64,000 bases of DNA from Corynebacterium sp. TAE3-ERU12 (GTDB lineage Bacteria; Actinomycetota; Actinomycetes; Mycobacteriales; Mycobacteriaceae): assembly GCF_019209905.1 (NCBI RefSeq), contig NZ_JAHUTM010000001.1, positions 620,001-684,000 on the forward strand. The letters run 5' to 3'. The position numbers and the translations under genes are program-made. This document shows positions 56,092 through 63,289 of the stretch, piece by piece. The number at the start of each line of letters is the position of its first letter. Position 1 is the stretch's first letter. The notes under the pieces were generated by a model, which was not told the DNA's origin, searched no databases, and saw nothing but the letters and a program-made list of their open reading frames with translations.

Positions 56092-56883
56092 TTGAATCGT
56101 TTAGTGCTTAAGTCTGCTCGGGACACGGTTGAGAAGGCTGTGTTGGATGCGGGCACTTTGTATGCGCGGATTCCTTGTCCGGGTGCGTGTAATTTTTGTT
56201 ATTTGATGGCTGCCGGTGGGGCGAAGTATCCGGGTAGTCAGGGTTTCGGCGGTATGAATGGGTACCACGATAATTGTCGGTGTTTGGCGATTGAGTGTGA
56301 AACTGCGGATGATGCGCCGCAGATTGTGAAGGATTTGCAGGCGCAGGCTGAGTTTTTGCGTGAGCAAAAGGGCGGTAAGACGCTGACGACTAAGGACTGG
56401 CAGGAGTTCGTTGATGGTGAGCGTGCGAAGCCTCGGTGGCCGAAGCTTGGGTACCCGAAGACTCCGAAGTATCGCGGTGATGGGACGTCGAAGGTGTTTG
56501 GCGGGGAGCCGTTGCCGTCGTTGGAGCGCATGCCGGGGCATGTGCTCTTTGGGTGGCGCGATGAGAAGTTGGGGGATAAGCGCTGGGTGCCGCATGTGCC
56601 GTCGGCCCGCCGGGGTCACCGGTGGAACAGTGAAAGGCCAAACGCTACGACGTTTCCGCGTTCGTGGTCGGACCAGAAGATTGTTGACGCTGTTCGCGAT
56701 ACAATTGAGGAACCGGATGATGTGGTGAAGATGAACCGAAGGCGTATCTCCTATCGAAAGATAGGAGATATATACGTCAAGGCGGAGTACTCGGTTGTCG
56801 ATGGTGAAGCTTTACCGAACTCTGTGACGGCGTATCCGGTCACCAAGAGTGAGTATGAAAAGGGTGTGCGCAATGGGCGCTAG
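56092..56883 (+). CDS. N-terminally truncated MuF-type phage head protein with EndoU-like toxin domain
   Basis: The frame is open from 56044 (just after a TAG) and encodes ANAAAWKLSATLNRLVLKSA before and after the TTG at 56092, i.e. mid-domain sequence of a phage MuF/minor-head protein with no credible start or ribosome site. Numbered from the TTG: CPGACNFC (29-36) and GYHDNCRC (57-64) are the Cys/His motif of MuF-type proteins. A linker follows (80-140). Residues 145-250 match the bacterial EndoU RNase pattern: MPGHVLFGW, then ARRGHRWNSE, then TTFPRSWSDQKIVDAVRD and SVTAYPV; likely catalytic His are H150 and H176. A separated C-terminal toxin cassette is the best reading; a CTG start at 56050 is possible. 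Confidence 0.72.
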   Translation: MNRLVLKSARDTVEKAVLDAGTLYARIPCPGACNFCYLMAAGGAKYPGSQGFGGMNGYHDNCRCLAIECETADDAPQIVKDLQAQAEFLREQKGGKTLTTKDWQEFVDGERAKPRWPKLGYPKTPKYRGDGTSKVFGGEPLPSLERMPGHVLFGWRDEKLGDKRWVPHVPSARRGHRWNSERPNATTFPRSWSDQKIVDAVRDTIEEPDDVVKMNRRRISYRKIGDIYVKAEYSVVDGEALPNSVTAYPVTKSEYEKGVRNGR

Positions 56884-57151
56884 AGAGCGTGATTTCGATG
56901 ATTGGCAGAAGTGGGAGTGGGTTAATGCGCGAATTCCTGCATCGATCTCACGTGAGTTCTCTGAGTACGCTTTGGATTGCGGTGTCCCTGAATCTGCGAT
57001 TCTCACGCTTATCGACGAGGCGGTTACTAAGTGCGTTATCTCTGATGAGGTGTTCGATCAGCTCAAGGAGTGGACCATATGGGGTTTGAGTGCAGAGCTC
57101 ATCTCGTCTTGGCAGGAACTTAATGCCGAATTCCGTAAGAACAATAAGTAG
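56873..57151 (+). CDS. Probable immunity protein of the EndoU-like toxin
   Basis: A 92-residue acidic, Trp-rich helical protein (RERDFDDWQKWEWVNARIP, then ISREFSEYALDCG and QLKEWTIWGLSAELISSWQE). It starts at ATG 56873, inside the last 11 bases of the toxin gene, with AAGGG 8 bases before. A small acidic gene overlapping the end of an EndoU toxin gene is the usual position of its antidote. No immunity family was recognised by motif. It is the last gene before the right repeat. Confidence 0.65.
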   Translation: MGARERDFDDWQKWEWVNARIPASISREFSEYALDCGVPESAILTLIDEAVTKCVISDEVFDQLKEWTIWGLSAELISSWQELNAEFRKNNK

Positions 57152-57172
57152 GCCATCTGGTTGATTCGTGCC

Positions 57173-57282
57173 GGGTTCGATTCCCGGCGTGGCCACGACA
57201 CCTCGCTAATCATCCTTGGTGGATGGGGGGCGGGGTTTTTGTTTTCCACTCCATCGACGCATCGCAGTTCGTGATGTCGTGA
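57173..57282 (+). repeat. Direct repeat, right copy: T-arm-like block plus conserved tail
   Basis: GGGTTCGATTCCCGG (57173-57187), followed by CGTGGCCAC, looks like the T arm and acceptor end of a tRNA. The tail block (CTCCATCGACGCATCGCAGT, ATG-CGTG near 57275) matches the tail of the left copy, though the spacer is 19 bases longer. A GGGGGGCGGGG-TTTTT stretch lies between the blocks. Confidence 0.65.
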
Positions 57283-57376
57283 AACCATGCTGTGCAAAGG
57301 CTTCGTCAATAGAAGCGAAAACGTCTTGTGGGCAGTTCTAAAAGTCTCGGGAAGCAACTGGCCTCCAGAGACGCCA

Positions 57377-57419
57377 AAACCCCCAACTACCAGGAGAAAC
57401 TACTGGCAGTTGGGGGTTT
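57377..57419. terminator. Bidirectional hairpin left of the prophage
   Basis: AAACCCCCAACT and AGTTGGGGGTTT pair perfectly over 12 bases around an inner ACCAG/CTGG stem. Both sides carry T/A runs. It marks the border between the toxin module and the integrase end of the prophage. Confidence 0.8.
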
Positions 57420-57426
57420 CCTGTAA

Positions 57427-57455
57427 GCGCCCCCAGTAGGACTCGAACCCACGAA
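57427..57455 (-). other. tRNA 3'-end fragment, candidate attL of the prophage
   Basis: On the minus strand the sequence is a T arm GTGGG-TTCGAGT-CCTAC, then TGGGGGC like an acceptor 3' strand. No D or anticodon arm follows to the right. It lies 37 bases past the integrase stop, which is where an attachment site should be when the phage used a tRNA gene; the intact tRNA should then be at the far right end of the prophage, outside the window. The exact core and tRNA identity are not determinable here. Confidence 0.6.
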
Positions 57456-57491
57456 AATAAGACTCGAAAACGGCTTTAAACAGCGTAAACG

Positions 57492-58604
57492 CTAGGCACT
57501 CTTAGGAATTTGGCTCACTTTTGGCTCACATAGCTCCGAGTGCAAATCCTCCATAGTGTCCGCAACAGCATCGAGGTCACCGTCGAACAAATCTGCATAC
57601 ACATCCAAAGTCATCGTCGCCGACGCATGCCCCAACTGTCGCTGCACCACCTTCACATTGGCCCCTGCCCCCACCAGCAGCCCCGCAGCGACATGACGAA
57701 GCCCATGCGGCGTAATCGCCGGGAAATCAGGGTCCCGTGCCACCAAACGGTCCCGCGCCTCAAAGAACCATGAACCATGCGTCAGGTTCGGCAACGGCCC
57801 GCCATCTCGGCGGTGCCACACCCACTCTCCGCCATCACGACCCTCAAGCATCGGCGCCAGCATGTTGCAGACGAACCGGGGCACCGCGACCGTGCGACGC
57901 TTATGAGTCTTCGGCTCCCCAACCTCGACACGTGACCCCACCGCCACCGCAGCCCGACGCACATGAATCCTGCGCTTATCCAGGTCAATATCAGCAACTT
58001 GCAGCCCGGCGAGCTCTCCCCACCGCAAACCAGTGGTAGCGAGCACCCACACAATTTCCCCGTGGTGGGAGCACTCATCAGCAAGCATCCGCACCTGCTC
58101 CATAGACAGATACACATGCCGAGCCCGTGCCTTCCTCGGCAACCGCACACCTCGAGCAGGATTACTGGCAACCAAACGATCCGCCACTGCAGCATCCAGC
58201 ACCTGCGCCAGACACGCATGAGCACGCCGGACTGTTGACGCGCTGCGGTCGATATTGCTCACCCACGCCTGAATGTCGGACTGGCGGATATTCCCGACGG
58301 GGTATCGGCCCCACTCTGGCTCGACGTAGCAACGCCACGTGTGCTCAGTTACCCGCCACGTCGATGGCTTGAGGTGGGTTTGCGCGGCCAACCATCGGTC
58401 TCCGATGTCGCTGACGGTGGTGCGCCCGTCTGCCGGGTCGACCCACGCGCCATGCCGACGGGCATGCCCCTGTTCTTCAACCCATGCTTGGGCTTCGCTT
58501 TTGGTGCGGAATCCCCGGGTGCGGGTGCGCCGCCCATCGGGTCTGGTCCATTGCACTTGCCACCGCCGGCCGGACTTAGTCGTGTACGCGGTAATGCTGG
58601 CCAT
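57492..58604 (-). CDS. int: Prophage tyrosine recombinase (integrase)
   Basis: A 370-residue integrase: Arm-type DNA-binding N terminus (SGRRWQVQWTRPDGRRTRTRGF), core-binding SAM-like domain near 70-150, and catalytic domain with Arg in TTGLRWGELAGL (near 193), H-x-x-R in TPHGLRHVAAGLL (near 300), His in LGHASATMTLDVY and nucleophile Tyr (near 333). It resembles mycobacteriophage and corynephage integrases. It points left, toward the tRNA fragment. Confidence 0.95.
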   Translation of the reverse strand: MASITAYTTKSGRRWQVQWTRPDGRRTRTRGFRTKSEAQAWVEEQGHARRHGAWVDPADGRTTVSDIGDRWLAAQTHLKPSTWRVTEHTWRCYVEPEWGRYPVGNIRQSDIQAWVSNIDRSASTVRRAHACLAQVLDAAVADRLVASNPARGVRLPRKARARHVYLSMEQVRMLADECSHHGEIVWVLATTGLRWGELAGLQVADIDLDKRRIHVRRAAVAVGSRVEVGEPKTHKRRTVAVPRFVCNMLAPMLEGRDGGEWVWHRRDGGPLPNLTHGSWFFEARDRLVARDPDFPAITPHGLRHVAAGLLVGAGANVKVVQRQLGHASATMTLDVYADLFDGDLDAVADTMEDLHSELCEPKVSQIPKSA

Positions 58605-58656
58605 GTGCTCCTCGCTCGACGGCTAGAGGGGTCGATGCTCGCGATGCAGTAATCCG

Positions 58657-59187
58657 CTAATCGGCGATTGGGTATTCGAATACGTCGCCGGTTTCTCCAT
58701 CTACGATCTGAATCTTCACGGCATCAGTGGGGATGATGAAAGCTTGTTTCCATTCCTTCTTCTGGCCCGCTGCGACAGTCGTAAACCCTATTTCCTGTCC
58801 TACAGAGCCATCCCACGCGCACTGGAAGGACTCGTCAAGCGGATGAGAAACACCGTCACTAGTAACGGCGTTCCATTGCATCAACGCTGTGTATGGCCCG
58901 TCATGCTCAGCAGAAGTGCTGACAATGCTGTCGACAGCTGCAATGTCGCCGTCTTTATCAGCTTCAAAGCCTTCTAGCGTCGGTACGCCCAGGTCTTCAC
59001 ACGTCGACCCGACCTCGACCTTTTCGAGCGCGATGGTGGCTGGGCAACCATCACCACCACAGTTCAACTCCACCTCTTGACCTATGGACAGCTGCGTAGG
59101 CCCGGTGTCTTCATCGGCATCGCCGCCGCAACCTACGAGCACTGCCGCAGAGGCGACGACCGAGACAGCGAGAATTGACTTCTTCAT
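58657..59187 (-). CDS. Prophage lipoprotein (superinfection-exclusion-like)
   Basis: A 176-residue lipoprotein: signal MKKSILAVSVVASAAVLVGC with lipobox Cys at 20, an acidic Gly/Asp linker, then an extracytoplasmic domain with two disulfide-suited cysteine pairs (NCGGDGCP, STCEDL, and SFQCAWD). The C terminus (KKEWKQAFIIPTDAVKIQIVDGE) resembles an Ig-like domain. Position between integrase and repressor, and expression from the lysogenic strand, match phage lipoproteins that block superinfection. ATG 59187 has AAAGGAAACGC upstream. Confidence 0.72.
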   Translation of the reverse strand: MKKSILAVSVVASAAVLVGCGGDADEDTGPTQLSIGQEVELNCGGDGCPATIALEKVEVGSTCEDLGVPTLEGFEADKDGDIAAVDSIVSTSAEHDGPYTALMQWNAVTSDGVSHPLDESFQCAWDGSVGQEIGFTTVAAGQKKEWKQAFIIPTDAVKIQIVDGETGDVFEYPIAD

Positions 59188-59212
59188 TGCGTTTCCTTTC
59201 GTAACAACCGGT

Positions 59213-59578
59213 TTAAGAACACGAACCACCGACACTGGACTGTCCGCCCTTGCGCCGGGCGGATTCAGAGCGCTGTAGTCGGCGAACCATCTCTTCCGCG
59301 AGCTCGACGTCAGAAGCGTCGGCTAGCTTCTTGCCTCCGCGGTCAATCTCCTTCAGCGCTGCCTCCTCGGCAGTGATGAACTCCGCTTCCACGAGGGCTT
59401 CAAGAACATTGGCGTGATAGGCGCGGGCAACCTTGACCACGAAATCCGGTGCAGCGCGAGTGCCATCCTTCCAACGCGTGATGTTGGACTTTGAAATTCC
59501 AATGAAGTGCGCTGCCTCCAACTGGGTCTGTTCACCCATCAGTGTTTGCAGGTACTTCCACCATCGTGTGTCCGCCAT
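59213..59578 (-). CDS. CI-like repressor (XRE helix-turn-helix)
   Basis: A 121-residue helix-turn-helix protein. Residues about 16-48 (GEQTQLEAAHFIGISKSNITRWKDGTRAAPD) are an XRE-type DNA-binding motif. A short helical C-terminal domain (AEEAALKEIDRGGKKLADAS) follows, with no peptidase domain, so it is not a LexA-type self-cleaving repressor. It diverges from the Cro-like gene across the operator array. The C-terminal tail is SARRKGGQSSVGGSCS. Confidence 0.83.
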   Translation of the reverse strand: MADTRWWKYLQTLMGEQTQLEAAHFIGISKSNITRWKDGTRAAPDFVVKVARAYHANVLEALVEAEFITAEEAALKEIDRGGKKLADASDVELAEEMVRRLQRSESARRKGGQSSVGGSCS

Positions 59579-59591
59579 ACCCGTGACGGTA

Positions 59592-59696
59592 GTTGCACAT
59601 CTGCAACAGTGCAAGTCAGAACAGGGAAGGTAGTTCTGGTTGCAGGACAGAAACTGCCATGATAGGTTCAGTTCCAGGGTTGGAACGAAAGGTTCC
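59592..59696. promoter_or_regulatory. Operator array between CI-like and Cro-like genes
   Basis: GTTGCACATCTGCAAC (59592-59607) is a perfect 6-base-arm dyad, with a third half TGCA just after. GTTCC/GGAAC at 59671-59686 and GGAAC/GTTCC at 59682-59696 form overlapping dyads. A looser AGTTCTG/CAGAAACT pair lies between. Multiple palindromes in this 140-base gap are the expected repressor and Cro sites. Confidence 0.6.
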
Positions 59697-59718
59697 AAAC
59701 TGGCAACTGGGAGATTTG

Positions 59719-59985
59719 ATGAACACGATTAGAACAATTCGTGTCCGCGATGAATGGGTTGACGAGGTCCTGGACACCTACGGAACCGTGACCGGTGTCG
59801 CTAAGGAACTGGGGGTAGAAAAGTCCACCGCCTCGCGATGGTTATCGGGCAAAGGGGAAGCCAGCGCACGTTTTATTGGCGCTGTTCTCATGACATTTCC
59901 TATTTCCTTTGACGAGGCGTTTGTAGCCACAGAAGAAGTCGCTGAACGTCGGCGTACTCGCTGCATCAAGCAAATCGCTGCTTGA
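59719..59985 (+). CDS. Cro-like helix-turn-helix protein
   Basis: An 88-residue small DNA-binding protein. GTVTGVAKELGVEKSTASRWLSGKGEAS (residues about 22-50) is a helix-turn-helix. It is divergent from the CI-like gene, with GGGAG before ATG 59719, and leads the rightward early transcript. The C-terminal basic RRRTRCIKQIAA could add DNA affinity. Confidence 0.8.
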   Translation: MNTIRTIRVRDEWVDEVLDTYGTVTGVAKELGVEKSTASRWLSGKGEASARFIGAVLMTFPISFDEAFVATEEVAERRRTRCIKQIAA

Positions 59986-60092
59986 CCGCACCCTGCCTAC
60001 GCGGAGGAAACCGTGCCGTCGCGCCGGGCCGAGGTTTCAGCCGCTTAGAAAGCGCCGCAGGAACTCTGCCCAACGAAAGGAGGCTTGAAATG

Positions 60093-60740
60093 TCAGCTCT
60101 CGACCTTGAAAACGATGTGACCAGCCTTGTCCTCGCGACAGCTGAGGCGGTGCTTGATAGTGGTTCCACGCTTGCCGCCACCTGGGGTTGCCCAGGTCAT
60201 GACGCATACCACGTCGAAGACGATGGGCTCACGCCCGTTGTAGTGGACCGAGTCGCCGAACATGGCGCTGATGCGACGCTTCTGGCGGCGCGCCTTGGTG
60301 ACCAACTCCGGGTAAATGCTCTCGACCTTGAAGCTCAACTCCGCGCCGAAGGCCGCTCTCTTGATGTCCCGGTAATGGGTGTGGGTGGGAAATATAGCTT
60401 TGCCCGTGCGCTGCGCCTCAACGAACAAGGTGAGGTCGATTGCATCGTGGGCGCTTTCGTTGGTGACGCACGCAATCCCATCGTCTTCGACCCGGAATCC
60501 CCACTGGTACTCGAAGTTCTCGCGGGAGACCTTGAGCGCTCGCTCACTGACCGCGTTCGCATCCTTAGCCAGCTCGTTTGCCTCTTCAGCGACGCGATTC
60601 GCTTTGGCGGCTTCCTTAACTGCCCGCTCGGCTATGCCGTTCGCCTTCTTAGCGACGCAGTTAGCGAAATGCGCGAAGGTCAGGCCAATCACACCGGTGG
60701 CGGCGCCGAAGATGCCTAGCCCTATTGACCACCAATCCAT
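60093..60740 (-). CDS. Prophage membrane protein with coiled coil
   Basis: A 215-residue protein: one membrane helix at residues 3-22 (WWSIGLGIFGAATGVIGLTF), then a long Ala/Glu/Lys heptad coiled coil (about 28-75, with repeating AxxAxxAxxEA), then a compact beta domain to the end (FRVEDDGIACVTNESAHDAI). It lies on the lysogenic strand inside a rightward early operon, opposite a plausible plus-strand frame. No family name is known; membrane-anchored coiled-coil proteins in such positions are candidates for phage-defence or exclusion genes. Confidence 0.7.
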   Translation of the reverse strand: MDWWSIGLGIFGAATGVIGLTFAHFANCVAKKANGIAERAVKEAAKANRVAEEANELAKDANAVSERALKVSRENFEYQWGFRVEDDGIACVTNESAHDAIDLTLFVEAQRTGKAIFPTHTHYRDIKRAAFGAELSFKVESIYPELVTKARRQKRRISAMFGDSVHYNGREPIVFDVVCVMTWATPGGGKRGTTIKHRLSCREDKAGHIVFKVES

Positions 60741-60794
60741 ACCGAAAACCCCTGAAGGAATAGGGCATAGCCCCGTAATGAAAGGAGGCCCCGG

Positions 60795-61196
60795 ATGCAC
60801 CCCGGAGCCACCCAAACCGTACCAACCATGACGCCGGGCGAGGAGGAACCTGTCTGGAGCATGGTCGCCGCGTTACGCGCAGAGGCGCTCCGCGTCGCGA
60901 AGCCGCCCGACTATCAGGCCATCAGCTTTGGCCTGGAGATGGAGGCGTCGTCCTTGGACGGCACCACAAACCGGGATGCCGTAGGCGACCTGCTCGCTGC
61001 GGTGTACCGGTGGGCCACTGCCACCGACGGTGTAGACGCAGCAGCGACGTTGTCGAAGCTTGCCTCAACATTCGCGTTCAGTGACCGGCGATTCCTCGCC
61101 CGGTACCGCGACATCGCGGCTGACACCTACTCCCAAGTAATCCACGGCAGCGCAGAAGGAAACCCGCCCTTGCTGCAACAAGGACGGGTCAGATGA
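60795..61196 (+). CDS. Prophage early protein, unknown function
   Basis: A 133-residue Ala-rich, soluble helical protein (WSMVAALRAEALRVAKPPDYQ, then DLLAAVYRWATATDGVDAAATL). AAAGGAGG lies 6 bases before ATG 60795, a very strong ribosome site. No domain recognised. It is upstream of the excisionase-like gene. Confidence 0.72.
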   Translation: MHPGATQTVPTMTPGEEEPVWSMVAALRAEALRVAKPPDYQAISFGLEMEASSLDGTTNRDAVGDLLAAVYRWATATDGVDAAATLSKLASTFAFSDRRFLARYRDIAADTYSQVIHGSAEGNPPLLQQGRVR

Positions 61197-61244
61197 GACC
61201 TCGAAGGGAAATCTCATGACCAGTAAACCACAGAGGTGGACACG

Positions 61245-61460
61245 ATGACCTCAACCATCAAACGCACCACAGTCACCGTGACCGAGTTCGCCGCCACGTT
61301 CGCCATCGACCCGCAACGGGTTTACCGGTGGTGCCAGGCCGGCCGATTACGGACCCTGCCGAAAACCCCTGGCTCCCGCCAGCACTGGCGAATCCTGTCC
61401 AGCGAGATTGACCGGGTTATCCAGAGCGGTTTCCCGCCAGACCCGAGGAGTTGCGCATGA
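61245..61460 (+). CDS. Excisionase-like MerR-fold DNA-binding protein
   Basis: A 71-residue protein with a single winged-helix: TVTEFAATFAIDPQRVYRWCQAGRLRTLPKTPGSRQHWRIL (residues about 12-53), typical of phage excisionases/Xis and HTH_17 proteins. It probably helps the integrase excise the prophage. ATG 61245 has GAGGTGG at the right distance; a GTG 9 bases earlier is possible. It overlaps the next gene by 4 bases. Confidence 0.8.
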   Translation: MTSTIKRTTVTVTEFAATFAIDPQRVYRWCQAGRLRTLPKTPGSRQHWRILSSEIDRVIQSGFPPDPRSCA

Positions 61461-61690
61461 GTACCGACCGCCCAACGGAGCCTGCATACGAACCGAAGCA
61501 CCGGCCGGTGTTTGTCCCCGCTGGACTTCCGGTGACCGAGTACTGGGCGATGCACCGTTTACTCGGAGAGTGCAAACGGGTAGCTGAGATTGCTCGGTTA
61601 CCCCTCGATGAGGTTCTCGGTCATGCGCAGGCGGAGATTCAGTGGCTTGCCGTCCTATCCAGCGAAGAAGCTCGGAGGATGCGTCGATGA
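61457..61690 (+). CDS. Small prophage protein, unknown function
   Basis: A 77-residue protein with a proline-rich start (PTEPAYEPKHRPVFVPAG) and two amphipathic helices (EYWAMHRLLGECKRVAEIAR and LPLDEVLGHAQAEIQWLAVL). No domain recognised. Its start codon overlaps the excisionase-like stop, so translation is coupled. It ends 5 bases before the convergent 245-residue gene. Confidence 0.7.
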   Translation: MSTDRPTEPAYEPKHRPVFVPAGLPVTEYWAMHRLLGECKRVAEIARLPLDEVLGHAQAEIQWLAVLSSEEARRMRR

Positions 61691-61695
61691 GTAAT

Positions 61696-62433
61696 TCAGT
61701 CTTCCTCCGGGGCGTCCTCACTGGTCGGGGATTCGTCACTGACGACCGGTGCGATTGCTTTGAGCTCGTCGATGCCCGGAAGCTGGTCGGCCACATACCC
61801 AGAAAGCGTCATCGCGGCAAAGCCGGAACCGAAGACCGCCCACATGGCTCGCTTCGCCTTGTTGAACCAACTGCTCTTCTCAGCGTCGTTAGATTGCTCT
61901 TCCAAGAGGTCGAGCAGCGATTGCAGGTCGGTCATGGCGTTAGCGATGCGGAACTCGCCGTAAATGTGCCATTCGTCAACGAGCTTGAGGATATGGCAGA
62001 CAACGCCTCGAGCATGCTTCTCCAGAGCGGGCGGCGCGCCATCGAGATTGGTCAGGATGCCGTTAAGCAAGGCCCTCAGCGCGTGGGGGCCGTCGGTTTC
62101 GAACGTGGGAATGACCGTGCTCAGAGTCACCCCTGTGGCGTAGAGCATGTCCATCGCAGCTTCGGTAGGACGTTGGGCGTTGACATCCCATCCCGCTGGG
62201 AAGGCGAAGACTGTGCGCACCCAGGCGGGGAAGTATTTCCGCGCCATATCCATCGACATGCCCTGCTGTTCCGCCATATCGATGGCATCAGAGAGGTGGG
62301 AGAGCAGCTCGACAGTCTGCCGTTGCGTAATCCATCCCTCTTCATCGTGCAGGTTCCGCGCGCTATGAACCCGTTTATTCGGGTCGGTCCAGGCAGTCAA
62401 TTGTTTGTGAAGAAGCATTGCAGGGTTAGCCAT
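61696..62433 (-). CDS. Prophage protein with C-terminal membrane helix, unknown
   Basis: A 245-residue mostly helical protein (MANPAMLLHKQLTAWTDP at its N terminus). The last third has one possible membrane helix (MWAVFGSGFAAMTLSGYVA near 210) followed by an acidic tail ending TSEDAPEED. It lies on the minus strand within the rightward early region, like the gene at 60093. No enzyme motif is seen. ATG 62433 is chosen because the upstream residues are not protein-like. Confidence 0.68.
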   Translation of the reverse strand: MANPAMLLHKQLTAWTDPNKRVHSARNLHDEEGWITQRQTVELLSHLSDAIDMAEQQGMSMDMARKYFPAWVRTVFAFPAGWDVNAQRPTEAAMDMLYATGVTLSTVIPTFETDGPHALRALLNGILTNLDGAPPALEKHARGVVCHILKLVDEWHIYGEFRIANAMTDLQSLLDLLEEQSNDAEKSSWFNKAKRAMWAVFGSGFAAMTLSGYVADQLPGIDELKAIAPVVSDESPTSEDAPEED

Positions 62434-62533
62434 AACCACAGGATAGCCGGGGTTAACCGTCACGTTTACCGCCGCGGTGAGAAACCCCTCGTTTATCCCA
62501 ATCCAGCCTAAATATTTCCCAAAGGAGTTCCCT

Positions 62534-62854
62534 ATGTCCCCGTTTAGAGAAGATTCGTCGTTTCGTCCGGATGATTTCCAGACCCCGCCGTGGGTGAGCC
62601 CTGTAGCTCCGGTGGATGTTGGTCGCCGGAAGGAATACGTCACCGAATCGGGCCGTCGCTATGAACCTCGGCGGCAGTCGCAGCCGCAAGGGGTTGGAAG
62701 CGTTTCGGTGGCAGACCGTCGATTGCGGTTGGCGTTGGTCCGGCGTGCCCTGTTGGAGGTCGCTACGAGCATCTACATTGCCTTCGCGCTGTTCGCGTTC
62801 GCGTTCGCGCTGGCGTTCATCTTCGTGACGGTAACGACGGGGTGGGTCTGGTGA
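62534..62854 (+). CDS. Prophage protein with C-terminal membrane helix
   Basis: A 106-residue protein. The first 60 residues are Pro/Arg/Ser-rich and disordered-looking; residues about 80-103 form a membrane helix with FAFAFALAF. AAAGGAG 8 bases before ATG 62534. It overlaps the next gene by 4 bases. Function unknown. Confidence 0.7.
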   Translation: MSPFREDSSFRPDDFQTPPWVSPVAPVDVGRRKEYVTESGRRYEPRRQSQPQGVGSVSVADRRLRLALVRRALLEVATSIYIAFALFAFAFALAFIFVTVTTGWVW

Positions 62855-63147
62855 CGCTGAGTGTATGCCCGTTTTGTGGCGCCGACGTCCGGGTTCTACG
62901 CAGTGCCGTTGGTGCTCGATTGGTCGTCGAGCCGGAACCCGTAGTTGGCGGAACTGTCCGTGCGGTCGGATTGCGGGGTGAACGTTTGACTGCCCCGGTC
63001 GCTTCCGCAGCAGCAGTCAATGGCGAGCGCCTCTTTGCCCCTCATGAAGCGAGATGCCCTAACAACCACGGTGCGTATAGGCGTGGTTTATCTCCCGACT
63101 TAGAGAACCGGATGAATGACTTCTTCGAATCCCGCCGTGGCGCTTAG
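62851..63147 (+). CDS. Zinc-ribbon-like phage protein
   Basis: A 98-residue protein. CPFCGADV at residues 5-12 and CPNNHG near 73 supply CxxC and Cys/His ligands of a zinc ribbon; the middle is Val/Ala-rich. Such proteins are frequent in actinophage early regions and lack an assigned activity. GTG start inside the previous stop. Confidence 0.7.
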   Translation: MTLSVCPFCGADVRVLRSAVGARLVVEPEPVVGGTVRAVGLRGERLTAPVASAAAVNGERLFAPHEARCPNNHGAYRRGLSPDLENRMNDFFESRRGA

Positions 63148-63289
63148 CGACGCCGATGTGTGGTGGTCCCAGCTACCGGAAGAGCGTCGTATTCGGTTGC
63201 ACCGGTGGCTTGGGGACGGCCAAGTATCAGAGGCAGATATTCCCGGTCAGCTGACAATTGATGGACGGGAAATAGGAAAAGGAATGTAA
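63116..63289 (+). CDS. Small prophage protein (57 residues)
   Basis: A 57-residue protein, WWSQLPEERRIRLHRWLG in the middle, then VSEADIPGQLTIDGREIGKG. It begins 32 bases before the end of the zinc-ribbon gene in another frame, and its TAA ends directly before the ATG of the next gene, showing tight phage-like packing. Confidence 0.62.
   Translation: MTSSNPAVALSDADVWWSQLPEERRIRLHRWLGDGQVSEADIPGQLTIDGREIGKGM

Noticed and set aside
59213-59578. Integration-dependent immunity (attP inside the repressor gene)
   Set aside because: The candidate att site lies beyond the integrase, about 1.8 kb away from the repressor.
59982-60719. Long plus-strand frame opposite the membrane coiled-coil gene, with AAAGGAGG before an ATG at 60089
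   Set aside because: The minus-strand protein has a membrane helix and a clear heptad coiled coil, while the plus-strand product reads like its mirror. The ribosome site is kept as a question in the findings, not as a gene.
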